64,000 nucleotides of DNA from Pempheris klunzingeri (Eukaryota; Chordata; Actinopteri; Acropomatiformes; Pempheridae), in contig NC_092029.1 of assembly GCF_042242105.1 (NCBI RefSeq), positions 14,246,885 through 14,310,884 of the forward strand, written 5' to 3'. The position numbers were made by a program, and so were the translations under genes. Numbering within the stretch: the stretch's first letter is position 1; every line of letters starts with the position of its first letter. Shown in pieces: positions 1 to 10,495 of this stretch. The notes beneath the pieces are model-generated. The model searched no databases. It was not told the DNA's origin and saw nothing but the letters and a program-made list of their open reading frames with translations.

Positions 1-3000
1 AGACGACTCCACCTCTCTGGTGACGGTAACCTTAGCCTCCAACTGAGGGCGCACCTGAACGACTGCGGCCTGCTCTGGATTCTCGCTGATCACCTCCAGG
101 GCTGAAGCTGCAGCAGACTTGCAGTCACTGCTGGCCTTCTTATCAGAGGCTGTGTTCTGTTTGTCCGCAGAGCCGCAGCACAGCTTGGGAGCACACTGAG
201 TCCGACAGGAGAGCTCACACAGGGAGTCCCGAGACTCCGAGTTGAACGTGACAAACTCGGGCTGGATGGTGGTGGCGTGGATGCCCTCGTCGTGGAAGAA
301 GTCCTTGATGCGCTTGGCCACTTCCATGTAAGATGTGGGGTCGTGGCACTTGATGTGCGCCGTGGCGATGATGCGGCTCCCGGCCAGCTGCCAGATGTGC
401 AGCTCGTGGATGGCCAGCACACCGTCCAGACTCAACAGCCGCTCGTTGAGCCGGTGCATGTTGATCTGCTTGGGCACGGTCTGCAGCAGGATGAGGGCTG
501 ACTCTTTCAGCAGTGGGTAGGTAGTGTACAGCAGGATGCACACCATGATGATGCAGAGCGTGGGGTCCAGGTAGAGAACCCAGCATGGGCCAGCAAACTT
601 CATGGACAACACGGTGGGACCTTCCAGCAGGTCGACCAGCGTGTGATTGACATGCTTGTGGTCTGTGGTGTGGCTGTTGATGCACGGGTTCATGCACATC
701 TCACCAGGTACGCAGGGCGTCCACACAAAGGTAAAGATTATAGCATTGACCACCACGATAACAGAGCCCAGGGCGTCTCCCAGCACATGCAGGAAGACGC
801 CGCGCATGTTGAGCTGTGACGTGTCTGCCTCATGATCCATCTCCTCATAGTGGGTGTTGCCATTCATCTGCACCTCTGTGCTGTCTTTACAGCTGATTTC
901 TGGAGATAAAAACAAAGTAGTTCATTAAATTTAGTTAGCTGGGTCATGACATTCAATAATCTGCTGGACTTTGACTCTGAGATACTAATACAGCATTCAT
1001 AACAGACAACTGCTGCTTTGAGAAATCACACAAAAAAGTTTGAGTGCAAAAACAAAGCTTTAACAAATTAGCCTGCAATAAGGAAATTGCAAAACGATGG
1101 TATTGGTGGCAACCAGTAGATAAATTGTTGGGTTACGTCATTTGGGGTCAAAGCACAAGTCTATTTGAAACCTGAAACAAAAAGCCAGAAGTCAGCCTGC
1201 GATGTTATCAAGTGACACATGTTGGAGCTGCTTCATTCAAAGTCGACAGGAGGGTGACGGTTCATCACCTTGACTTATTGATGATTTTATTCTTGCCAAC
1301 AGCGTTCGAGCTTTTACTGTGAAAGACAATTCACTCTTGTGAGCCTGTGCTGTAACTGCACGGGGACACAAACAGGTGAAATATACCAGACTGCGATGGT
1401 GGATTATATAAAAGAGAAGCCACAGCATGTGGGATCCGTAACTCTACAAAAAACACTGCAGGAATTCTAAAAAAGCAAATTCAATCAGTATCTGCGGGCA
1501 GCGCACACAGTTGTGAGGGAACGGCACCGGAGCAATGGTTGCTTGCTTCCATCCCTGGACACCGCCAGATCATTTATCAACAGCTAATGGTGTGGCTGGG
1601 GCCGTCAACTCCATGGTTACACTGATGTATGACCCAGTAACAGCGATCAGTGCACGGAGGAAGGGGGGGAATGTGGCCTCCATTTATTGAAACTGGCAGG
1701 GCCTAACAGTGTGGGGGAGGCAGGGTCTTCTGTATGGATTTAACTCTTCAGTGAGGGAGGAGGAGGGGCACTCAGACAGAATGACAAGCCCAAGGCAGCT
1801 TTGTCTTTTGGGGGGGGGGGGGGGGGGGGGTCTGTTGCTTGTCCAGACGCAGACATCAAACTCTAATTTGACCACAACAGAGCACAAGCTTGTGCGGTTT
1901 CCTGTTTCTGTGTACGCTTGTTGTAACCAGACATCCAGATATCATGTCATCACCATTAATTCACTTGTACAGTGTCTGTAAAATTGTGAGCAGTGAGAAT
2001 AGTGCAGGAGAGCTTCAGGAATTTTGATAGTTAAGACACTGTAATAAGTTTGACCTCGTCAAAAACAGATAGCAGCCTCCACATATCACTCTGAATAAGC
2101 CAGATGATTGCCGCTAGGCTTACAAAGCGTGAAACCTGAGGTTTTACCTGTTTGTCTCTGAAGGTAGTCAGGATAGAATAACCCTACAACAAATAACTGA
2201 CAACCACATGTGTCTACATGCCACTGTCACAGAAAAAACAATAAGTATTATTCATTCTGGCACAGTATCCTCAGACTATACTAAACATATGTGTATGTGC
2301 TGTTATGCAATCTGCACAGCTAACAAAGGAGATAAAGGTCCAGCACATGCTGTCAGTTTAGAAGTAGGGCAAAGTGAGGCTGGGTGTGTGGAGTTTTGGC
2401 ACTTAACACAGGCCTGTAGTATACACTTAAGACGTAAGATCACATACTTTAACACACAAAAGGCCAATTAAGCTCAAGATTGTTAAACAAAAACAACCCC
2501 ACAGCGAACCAGCCTTTCCTTACTTACCATTTCTGGGTCTTGCATCACCCGGGCTGTTGTGGTTTCCCACCAAGTTGTTGGTCTCCTCTCCTGAAGACCC
2601 ATTCCCAGCCTTCTGGGACTTGCCAGTTTTACCCCTCTTGTTCTTGCTCCCGTGGGAGTGACCTCCGTGGGAGTGCCCGTGGCCTCCGCCGGAGTGGCCG
2701 TGGAACAAGCAGAGTCCGAGCAGGTTCACCAGGAGACCAGCAGCACCGACCCCTGCGACCACCTCGGGGTTCTGGATCACATGCGGCTCGGTAAAGCGCT
2801 CGACCGCCTCCAGGATGATGGTGAAGCACAGCGCTGTGAGGAACACGGCGTTCACCAGAGCCCCCATCACCTCCGCCCGGATCCACCCGAAGGTGTTTTT
2901 GTTGGTCGCATGGGTTTTCTCGGCGAATCGCACCGCGACTAGAGCCACAACCAGCGCAATGACGTCCGACAGCATATGAAAGGAGTCCGACAGCATCGAC

Positions 3001-3101
3001 AGAGAGGCGGTCATCCGGCTGACCACCACCTCCACAATGAAAAACCCAAAAGTCAATGAGAGCATGCACAGCAGCCGCACACGGTTCGGCTCGCAAGCCA
3101 T
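1..3101 (-). CDS. slc30a1: Zinc transporter 1 (ZnT1, SLC30A1), nearly complete, C-terminus cut by window edge
   Basis: Cation diffusion facilitator that exports cytosolic Zn2+ at the plasma membrane. Coding exons are 2528-3101 (start ATG at 3101, donor GTAAGT at 2527) and 1-899 (acceptor CAG at 902-900). A one-base phase joins them into 491 codons up to the edge; human ZnT1 has 507, so roughly the last 15-20 residues are missing. TM2 carries the metal-site pair H42/D46 (SFHMLSD) and TM5 carries H229/D233 (HVLGD). A His-rich cytosolic loop (HGHS/HGGHSHG repeats, about residues 135-155) lies between TM4 and TM5, as in zinc-specific members. The TM5-TM6 extracellular loop has several cysteines and an NHT sequon, and the C-terminal domain is strongly conserved (for example QLAGSRIIATAHIK). 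The two-exon structure and position beside nek2 fit vertebrate SLC30A1. Fish may keep a and b paralogues; I cannot tell which this is. Confidence 0.96.
900..2527 (-). other. slc30a1 intron
   Basis: Single 1.6 kb intron of slc30a1. Apart from a 21-base G run at 1810-1830 I see only unique AT-rich sequence. Short open frames on either strand here have no recognisable protein similarity. Confidence 0.85.
1810..1830 (+). repeat. Homopolymer G21 tract
   Basis: Uninterrupted run of 21 G on the plus strand (C on the transcribed slc30a1 RNA), inside the slc30a1 intron. It could form a G-quadruplex in the non-transcript strand and is prone to length error in assemblies. Confidence 0.95.
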
Positions 3102-3462
3102 TTTCTCCTCCTCACAGTCCTTTGTAAAGTAAACTTTCGAGTTAACGTCACTGTTAAGTAAGGTTTCTTCGCGGTGTATTCTATCAGCTAGCTAGCTCTC
3201 CGGTTTAACTCAAGTCCGAGCTAACGATTTACGTTAAGCTAGCTGGCTCCCGGAGACAATACAATCAATGCTAACAGCGTCTTCATTCACGACTACTTAT
3301 ACAGCGGCGGGCAGCATCACTCGGCCAGATGAGAAGACACCCACGGGTGAGATTAAACCGGTCTAGTCTAGTCTAGTTAACATAAACGTACACCGTCATC
3401 TTCACCAACATTTTCCAGAAGCCTTTTGCCGACGAGCTCCGGTTTGCAGACGGCTGAAACTT

Positions 3463-3469
3463 TGCACCC
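3463..3469 (+). promoter_or_regulatory. Metal response element core (MTF-1 site)
   Basis: TGCACCC matches the MRE core TGCRCNC, and the flank (GAGCC) extends the similarity to the longer consensus TGCRCNCGGCCC. It lies 362 bp upstream of the slc30a1 ATG. MTF-1 driven induction through MREs is established for mammalian ZnT1; its use here is inferred. Confidence 0.6.
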
Positions 3470-3624
3470 GAGCCGGTAAACTTTCCACACGGAACACGGC
3501 TCTATAAGGACACGCCCCGGACGACTCCTATTGGTGGAGAGGACACAAGCTTGAATCTGATTGGTCTGATTTTGCAACTCTCGTTAGTAGGCGGAGCAAA
3601 AAACCCAGACAACAGCGGTTGCTA

Positions 3625-3631
3625 TGCACGC
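3625..3631 (+). promoter_or_regulatory. Second metal response element core
   Basis: TGCACGC fits the MRE core TGCRCNC, 524 bp upstream of the slc30a1 start and 162 bp from the other core. The flank matches the extended consensus less well than the first site. Confidence 0.45.
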
Positions 3632-3659
3632 TAACAGCAACCTCAGTCTCGCGATGGTA

Positions 3660-5009
3660 TCCGTCTTAATCGATCTGTGTGATATCGATACTCTAAATAG
3701 AAAACCTCATCTGTTTTCAACAGAGATCTATGTAAATGAGAAACACTGGCCCTTTACCTCACTCACCTTTCTAAATGATTAATTTAGGAGATAAGAGCAT
3801 TTCTCATTACTGTAGATGGTGCAATTAAAAAACAAAGGTCATATATAAGTGTGTCACTACATCCTTATTTAAATATCTGTCTGTGGTTGGGTTGCATGTG
3901 GTTTAGTTCAATCTGACATTAATACCCCCTTCTATTATTTCACGTTGTTTTATTGTGGATGGCAAGTTTTAGTTTACTGATAATTTGATACGTGTGCTCC
4001 CCTACTCTACTTCTATGCTGTAAATGTGTTAACACAAAGGAAAAAAAACAGTTTTGAATGGAATAAAACCAGAGTTATGTTTGTCATAAAACATATTTAA
4101 TAAAAAGCAGGCCTATCTTTGTTAAAAACCTACTTTATCTTTTAAGTATAACTTAAGTATAACCAAGTATAACTTGGAGGAATTACTGAAAAAACAATGT
4201 CCCTCTTAATCAACCCTCTAATCAGCTGTTAATCAAGAACAAAAGTCTCTCAGGTGTGAAGTCTGTTGGCTCTGAGTCTCTCAGCTCAATGACTTTTCAT
4301 GGAAAACTGATGACCCCTTGTGGGCTTATGTCTTGATGAAACACAGGAGAGGGATTCTGTAATTGTAAAGGGGATTAAAAACAAGTTACTTTTGATTAAT
4401 TTGATTTGATTCACAAAGAGCAAAAGGTTTACACCAAACTCTGCTAGTGTGTATATTGAGTTTTACTCTGCATGTAGTAATAGTACATGTAGGCCAATAT
4501 GTTTATTTTACTATGCATACTCAGCTTCTGCACAAAAAAATCCCTCAGGATGAATAATTGTTCTTATTTTATTTTAACATATTACCACAATTAGTACTTT
4601 GTCCATGTTATTGTTCATAGTGTTGAATCAGGAAACAATGTAAAAACCTAAATTCACATTTATTCTGCTTAGTTTAAATGTTCATTGTCATCACATGTTC
4701 AGGGGTTGTTCTTCATATTTCCTTTTATCAGTCTAAACCACACAAGGTTTTACATTCTGTTGTATTGTTACAAAGAATTTGCCTTTTTATGTCCATTTTC
4801 AAGACCGTTGAATAAGAAAACTGGCACATATTTAAAAGACTATACAGCACGGCTACAATCACAATAGCAGACACACCAGATTAAATAATTTGTCGTCACT
4901 ACTGTAACAACTACTGATTTATCACATAAATAAAGCTTCGTTTATGATCCAGTTATAACGACTACTACTTTGACATTCAGTCACAAGTCCGTCAGTGGGA
5001 TCTGTATGA
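3660..5009. other. Intergenic region between slc30a1 promoter and nek2 3' end
   Basis: AT-rich unique sequence without supportable genes. The right part must hold the nek2 3' UTR. Plus-strand TTTATT (AATAAA on the nek2 strand) near 4655-4660 is a candidate nek2 poly(A) signal about 350 bases after the stop, but several similar hexamers occur, so the transcript end is not fixed. Confidence 0.6.
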
Positions 5010-8000
5010 TCAGCGGATGCCCAGTATCTGCCTGCTCTTGAACTGACACGTCTTCTCCACTTCGCTCAGCGTTTGAGCGCGCAGATTGGCCGCGTGCAGC
5101 CTCCTCAAAACCAGCTCCTGGGACGTCACGCTCTGACAGCCATCAGGCTGCTGGTTCTCTTTGCTCTCACGTGCAAAGTGGACCTTCTTCTTGCTGGGGG
5201 AGAGGTTCTCCACATCTAGGACCAAACAGTAAGGAGTCACTGATTAAACAAAGATCGGCCCAAACTTCATATAATCACACAGCAAACGTTTAGGTGTGTA
5301 ACATGAGCGGAAGTCTTTTTTAAACAATGCTTTTAGTTAAATAAAAGCTTTATTGGTGTATAAAAACAGTATTTACATGATTTTAAAAGTAATAAATAAA
5401 CTTGATTTTCATCATCCACATCCCAAACTGAAGCATGAAGCCATAAAAAACTCTGCTCAGTTCTCGTCTCGGTTCATTAAGTCCAGAGGTCTTCGTCCAA
5501 TTCCCATACCTATGTCTTTGCAATAGAACTGTGCCAGGTCCCTCTGCTGCTGCAGACGGTTGTAATTCTTCAGCAAACTCTCCGCTCTGAAACAGGAGGT
5601 CAGGATAATAAACAGTTTCATCTTTGTAAGACTGAAGAATGGCTTTGTAGAATGAACAACATGGGTGAAATGTATCTTTTTATTTCCAGCCCTCTAAAAG
5701 TTTTACCTGGCAAGTTTCTCATTTGACAGTCGCTCACGAACACAAAGCTCCTGCTCTCTTTCTGCGACAGAAAAACAAAACAAAACCAAACCATCTTTAT
5801 TTCTGGAATTTGTGGAACTTACGCCATGTGACACCAACTTATTTGCACGAGTGCGTGCAGGCAACATTTATTTACTTTCAGTTTCTGTAACATACAAGCC
5901 CCAGCTGACAGTGAATATGACGTGTGTGTGTGTGTGTATGTGTGTGTGTGTGCGCGCTAAAGTAGGTAAACATTTGGCTGCAACACGTCTGACAAACATG
6001 AAGAGAAACCTGTTCCAGTTAAACAAGTTTAAAAGTTTTTAAAAAAAGTTTACTTATCGAGCCTCATGTCTCTTTCAGATGGTATCAGTGCCATACTATT
6101 TACACCTGAAGAACGATGTATAAAATGTTTTCACAAAAGACAGCTGTGTCTTCAGAAGCCAGCTACTTTTCTTTCATCGTGAGCAGCTTATGAGTTCCCA
6201 GCTGCAGGTCGTCAGGGGTCAGACTGTGTGATCAGGGCACAGTGTGATTAAACTCTGACCAGGCGTGGGTCTGCGTGGGGACTAGAAAGAAGTTTCTTAC
6301 GCTCCAGCCTCTCCTCGCGTTCCTTCAGTGTCTTTTCTCGGTCCCGCAGCGCCTGTTCCCGGAGCCTGAGCTCTGCAGCAGCGGTGGGCGTCTGTTCAGT
6401 CGGTTTTTGGAGGGGACAGTCGGATTCCGCCGACCTCCTTCTGGGTCGCACCTGTGCCCTCCTCTGCTCCTCGGCAACAGCGTCGGCCAGCAGTCTGCTC
6501 TGTAGAATAGACTCCACAGAGGGCCTCATATAGTCCTGGCAACACAGAAACACAGCTTACTGCACCCTACCTACATTAAAACACAGACTGACTGGCTGGT
6601 GGTACAAGTAAAGTTAACAAAATCATACCATCATGATTATAGCACTATTAAATTATTAATATCCAACCTTCAAGTTGAGCATTTTGCTGATTAAGATGTT
6701 CAGTTCCTCAGAGTATCGGTACGGGATTCTTCTGTATTTCCCCTCTCTGATCTTCTCTGCCAGATCTTTTTGGTTGTAAGCAGTAAATGGAGGGCTGAAC
6801 GGGAGAAATCGACAGAAAAATGTCAGATTCACCGTCGACAATCCAGCGGCTGGGAATGCAGCTCAAGCAGAGGAGTTAGAAGACTTACGATAATGCACAG
6901 AGTTCATACAGCAAACATCCCAGTGACCAAATATCTGACTTCTCGTTGTATGACATCCGGTTTATTTGTTCCTGAATGAAAAGATGTTGACATTAGGCTA
7001 CGACTAGGTTAAAGAAAGCAGTATGCTCTAGATATTCTAAATATCCCCTTAAAAAATAAAGCCACAGCAGGATTAAACAACTTACTGGAGACATGTAGTA
7101 CGGCGTCCCGACAAATGTCTTTGCAAAACTGGTGTCATGGTTCAGGATCCTCGCTAGACCAAAGTCTCCAAGCTTCACATTCTGCCTGATGTCGAGGAAG
7201 ATGTTGGCTGGCTTGAGGTCTCGATGAAGAACCGTGGCCCTGCCATCGCTGCGCCTGTGGCACTCCTTCAGAGCTAATGTGAGCTGTGCCATGACGCGCA
7301 GGATAAACTGCTCCTCCAAATATCGCCTGGGATGGTAGATAATAAAAGAAAACCAAACAAACCAACTCTTAATTCTGCAGATACAGAGGAGGGACACATA
7401 ACTCAGTCCTACAGTACACTGTGTATTCCATCATTGGTCACCTTTCCTTGGTGCAGCGGCTGATGAGACTGGACAGGTCCCCGCCCTCACAGTACTCCAT
7501 GACAATGTACAGCGTGGTGTTAGTCCGGTCTATGATGCGGTCGTAGTATCTCACAATGTTTGGGTGCTTGAGCTCCCTCAGGAGGTTCACCTCTGACACC
7601 AGCATCTGCTTTTCACTCTCCGCCATGGTGCCATATTCCAGCTCCTTCCACACTAGGGTCTAAAAACCAAGAGTGATTAATTAATCAGGGTAAAGCTTAA
7701 AAATCTGATTTTTACAATACAGCCATTTGTGATGTCTTTGCTGAACAGAGGCAGCAAATGGTACTACTACTACTACTACGCTAAAATCAGTGTTTGCAAA
7801 TCCTGGTTCTGGGGTCCTGCTGTCCTGCATGTTTTACACACCTCATTCAAATGAGAGGGTTGTTATCAGGCCTCTGCAGAGCTTGATGAGAGCTGATCAT
7901 TTGAATCAGGCGTGTTGGTGCAGGGAAACATCTAAACACATGCAGAGCAGCAGAGCTCCAGAGCTCCAGAGCCAGGGTTGGGAAACACGGCGAGTAAAGG

Positions 8001-8772
8001 GAGGGTCATAAAGTCAGTTACATAACCATGTATCTAAAGTTCAGCAACAATAGCCGCCACAGGCTGCTGATGTCAGACAGGCTGTAGCTGCAACACCCCT
8101 GAGTATACTGAAATGAACAATGGTGTCAACTTTAAGTAAGTCTTGCTTCAAACATATTCCATTGCTACACTTCAGCTATTATGTACTTCTGAGACATCAG
8201 AATTACTTTAATAATCCCCAGGGGGAAATTGCTTTTTTTTTTGTTACACACAGCTCCACATCTGCCATCCACTGAATAAATGTTTTTTTATGAATCAGCA
8301 CACAAACCCCTAAGCTAGAGGAATTAAATTGAAAAAAAAAAACTTTTGCCATCCACCTTTATGTTACTGACGGCAGTTCTTGCTCGACAATTTTTTAAGC
8401 TTATGTTAAAGAATAACGAAAACACGTTTAATGTTTTCTTGCCTTTAGTTTCCACCCGAACCATAATAATGGTACACAATGAATGATACTCACTCTTGGT
8501 AACGTCACTCAGCCTTTGTGCAAACCTACTTCACCTGAAACTGACACCAGTAACCTTATGATGTGGAACAATAACAAAGGGCTAACACACACCGCCGGGC
8601 AGGTTGACCTCACCTTACTAGAACACTACAGGTGAGCAGCGGTGCTGTACCGACAAAACATGCAGACATTACTCACTTTCCCGTCAGATTTCCGTCTTAT
8701 TTTCTGGCATCTTCCGTAGGACCCTGAGCCTATAGTGTACAAAACCTCGTAGTCCTCAACACGGGACGGCAT
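5010..8772 (-). CDS. nek2: NIMA-related serine/threonine kinase Nek2, complete
   Basis: Mitotic kinase that triggers centrosome separation by phosphorylating linker proteins such as C-Nap1 and rootletin. Coding exons, in order: 8677-8772, 7442-7659, 7086-7326, 6889-6971, 6668-6794, 6301-6535, 5707-5761, 5510-5586, 5010-5215; all introns are GT-AG and all phases join. The 1338 nt encode 445 residues, the same length as human NEK2A. Visible motifs are the Gly-rich loop (GSGSYG), K37, catalytic HRD with D141, DFG with D159 and an activation loop with T170, S171, T175 and T179. A heptad coiled coil (about 290-345) holds the leucine-zipper region. The last exon holds the PP1-docking KVHF (388-391), a KEN box (396-398) and a C-terminal Ile-Arg where human has Met-Arg. 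The start is fixed by [15 protein letters not shown], near-identical to human. Confidence 0.97.
5349..5586 (-). other. nek2: Candidate alternative terminal exon giving a Nek2B-like isoform
   Basis: If the donor at 5509 (after exon 8, 5510-5586) is not used, the frame stays open for 17 more residues ([17 protein letters not shown]) to a TGA at 5457-5459. An AATAAA (plus-strand TTTATT, 5349-5354) follows about 100 bases later. The product would have about 394 residues and would lack KVHF, the KEN box and the C-terminal APC/C tail. Human Nek2B (384 residues) ends in just this way, by intronic polyadenylation, and its short tail as I recall it also starts GM-x-I and contains L-x-NR. No transcript evidence is available here. 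Confidence 0.5.
5922..5956 (+). repeat. (TG)n microsatellite
   Basis: Slightly interrupted TG dinucleotide array ending in GCGCGC, in the nek2 intron between exons 6 and 7. Confidence 0.9.
7791..7989. repeat. Fold-back (palindromic) dispersed repeat in nek2 intron 1
   Basis: The two halves are imperfect reverse complements around the centre CTCTGCAGAG at 7872-7881. The left arm (TCCTGGTTCTGG, CTGCATGTTTTA, CATTCAAATGA) mirrors the right arm (TCATTTGAATCAGG, CATGCAGAGCAG, CCAGAGCCAGGG). The left arm lacks about 20 bases that the right arm keeps (GGGAAACATCTA part). I recognise this sequence type as a common fish non-autonomous element. No coding capacity. Confidence 0.75.
8198..8252 (+). mobile_element. 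3'-tail remnant of a non-LTR retroelement
   Basis: AATCCCCAGGGGGAAATTGC followed by a T run resembles the tail shared by fish LINE/SINE elements (gatccc...ggggaaattc). Only the short tail is visible, in nek2 intron 1. Confidence 0.45.
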
Positions 8773-8934
8773 GTTTCAACCCAAGCTAACGTTAAAAGCT
8801 GCCTGACTCAACGTTAATGCTCACCACTAACTAGCTGTTAATCTAGTTAGCGGCTGTAGTTAAACATAAACTTGAACAAGCGATTTCGGAATTAGTCTCT
8901 TGTGCTGAGGACGTCTTTGTTTCCGATAAAGAGG

Positions 8935-8940
8935 TTTAAA
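8935..8940. promoter_or_regulatory. CHR-like element upstream of nek2
   Basis: TTTAAA, one of the functional variants of the cell-cycle genes homology region bound by DREAM/MuvB, lies 163 bp upstream of the nek2 ATG and about 85-150 bp downstream of three CCAAT boxes. A six-base motif alone is weak; the arrangement is what supports it. Confidence 0.35.
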
Positions 8941-9020
8941 TAGACCAAATGTTTGGCTTTTGGTTCATTCGCTCGTGTTTCTGTTGCAGGGAGCAAAACA
9001 AGGAAGCGCTCGCAGTCGGT

Positions 9021-9086
9021 TTAAATTGGTGCCCAAATTCCCGATTCTGATTGGCCTGCTCTGTCCGCACGGTGGCTCCTGATTGG
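9021..9086 (-). promoter_or_regulatory. nek2 promoter: three CCAAT boxes (NF-Y) plus CHR-like TTTAAA
   Basis: On the nek2 strand CCAAT occurs at 9086-9082, 9054-9050 and 9029-9025, that is 32 and 25 bp apart, all in the same orientation. TTTAAA (9021-9026) overlaps the last box. Clusters of CCAAT boxes spaced about 31-35 bp apart upstream of a CHR are typical of genes expressed in G2/M, which fits Nek2. The cluster is 250-315 bp upstream of the start codon. Confidence 0.6.
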
Positions 9087-10285
9087 TCAGTGCGAGGATG
9101 CAAGTTGTGAAGTTGCTAAGCGCCCGAATACCGCGAGAGTAGAGCGGGTAGATGACGCGTGCTGAACTCTCCACAAGGTGGCGCCAAAAACACAACAATC
9201 ACAGCCACGCTCCTGTCACCGTGGCAACCGCGATCCCGGAAATAGAGTTCAGCATAAAAAGATTTAGTAGAAAAGTAAGATTGATTACGGATTTTACTTT
9301 GTATCTTCAATAGATACATCAAGGTTAACATTTTACCATATTCTGTATATAAAAATAGTTGTAATATAATAGTATAAAAACAGTTCTGTATTGAAGTAAT
9401 TTCATACTTTTCATACTTATTTTTAGGTTTACTTTTTCAGTGTTCTACTCAGTATTTGTAAGTAATAGCTTTGGTTTAAGCTATTAGTACTGTAATTTAT
9501 CATTCAAGTGTTAATATTGACTATATGTGCATTTATTTGGACCACAGGAAGAGTAGTAGTTGTTGCAGATAATAAACAATAAAAGTGCATCACTGCAAAT
9601 GTCTGAACAGCGATCACTATTCAAAGCACAATGTTTATTTTCAGAAAACATTAATGTGGTAAATGTGACTCTGAGGTGGAGAACATTTTCTTCCAGTTGA
9701 AGCTCTGGGACTTCAGTTTGTCTCAAGGCAGAGTAAAAGTAGCTGCCTAGAAAATTAATCAAGCAGAGGTAAGAATAGCTCACTAAAAATATCCAAAGAC
9801 CAATTAACACTTGAGCATAAGAAGTTTCTTCCCGAGTGAAATTAGCAGCCTGTCTGTTTCAGCGAAGCCCTCTCATACCTGTTGATGGATAAACAGCAGC
9901 AGTAAACAGAAGCAGACATTGGGTGAAATAACCCTTTTATTCTGCAGGGTGCAGTCTGTGACACTGACTGACATGATCCTCTGGGTTTTGTTGGCCTCAT
10001 TTGTGTAATCCCGTGTTGTGTTATTCCCGAAAACACGAAAAAGCTGTGGGCTGACATCAGAGCTGCTCCCATGGGTGCTTACTGTATGTATGAAACACAC
10101 AGGTGAAGCTGATGGGCGTCTTACTGCCACTGGACATTAGATTTGATCCAAAGAGCAGCGACATACACAGAGTTCTCACTCTGGGTATCACATGTGCTGC
10201 TTATGAAGTCTGCTAACGGTGAATTGGTGTTAATGAAGAGTAGCTACAGTCTAGTAAAATCTAGATGCATTTAAAACAAAGTAAA

Positions 10286-10495
10286 CCCAAAATCAGATTA
10301 GTCGATTGAACACTTTTCATAACTGATTAATTGTTTAAGCCATTTATTAAGCAAGAATCCCAAAGATTTGTTGGTTTCAGCTTCTCAAACACTTTTCTGC
10401 TGTATATTATCAATTAGTTGGAGAAAATAAATAATTTTAGGACATTACCTTGGTCTTGGCAGTTAGTTGACAGATAAACGGATTACTAAAAAATA
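10286..10495 (+). repeat. Dispersed 'TAATCGATTA' family repeat, plus orientation
   Basis: Diverged copy of a fish dispersed repeat whose ends are rich in AATCGATTA-like motifs and whose core reads 'tttcagcttctcaaa'. Recognisable blocks: ATTAGTCGATTG, GGTTTCAGCTTCTCAAAC, TCAATTAGTTGGAGAAAATA. Other copies in this window are near 19874, 21215, 30088, 51020 and 51840. Confidence 0.55.

Larger units (their letters stand above)
3102..3660 (-). promoter_or_regulatory. slc30a1 promoter / 5' region
   Basis: Relatively GC- and CpG-rich stretch just upstream of the slc30a1 start codon. On the gene strand it contains two CCAAT boxes (plus-strand ATTGG at 3530-3534 and 3560-3564) about 30 bp apart, a GC-rich block near 3512-3520 and two metal-response-element cores (3463-3469, 3625-3631). 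The transcription start cannot be fixed from sequence; the spacing suggests it lies downstream of the CCAAT pair. Confidence 0.6.

Noticed and set aside
215..697. 160-codon minus-strand frame overlapping slc30a1 exon 2
   Set aside because: Same strand as slc30a1 but in another frame; the frame matching ZnT1 is fully explained, and this one has no homology.
2629..3096. 155-codon minus-strand frame overlapping slc30a1 exon 1
   Set aside because: Shifted-frame shadow of the GC-rich ZnT1 exon; its Gly/Arg/His-rich translation is a composition effect.
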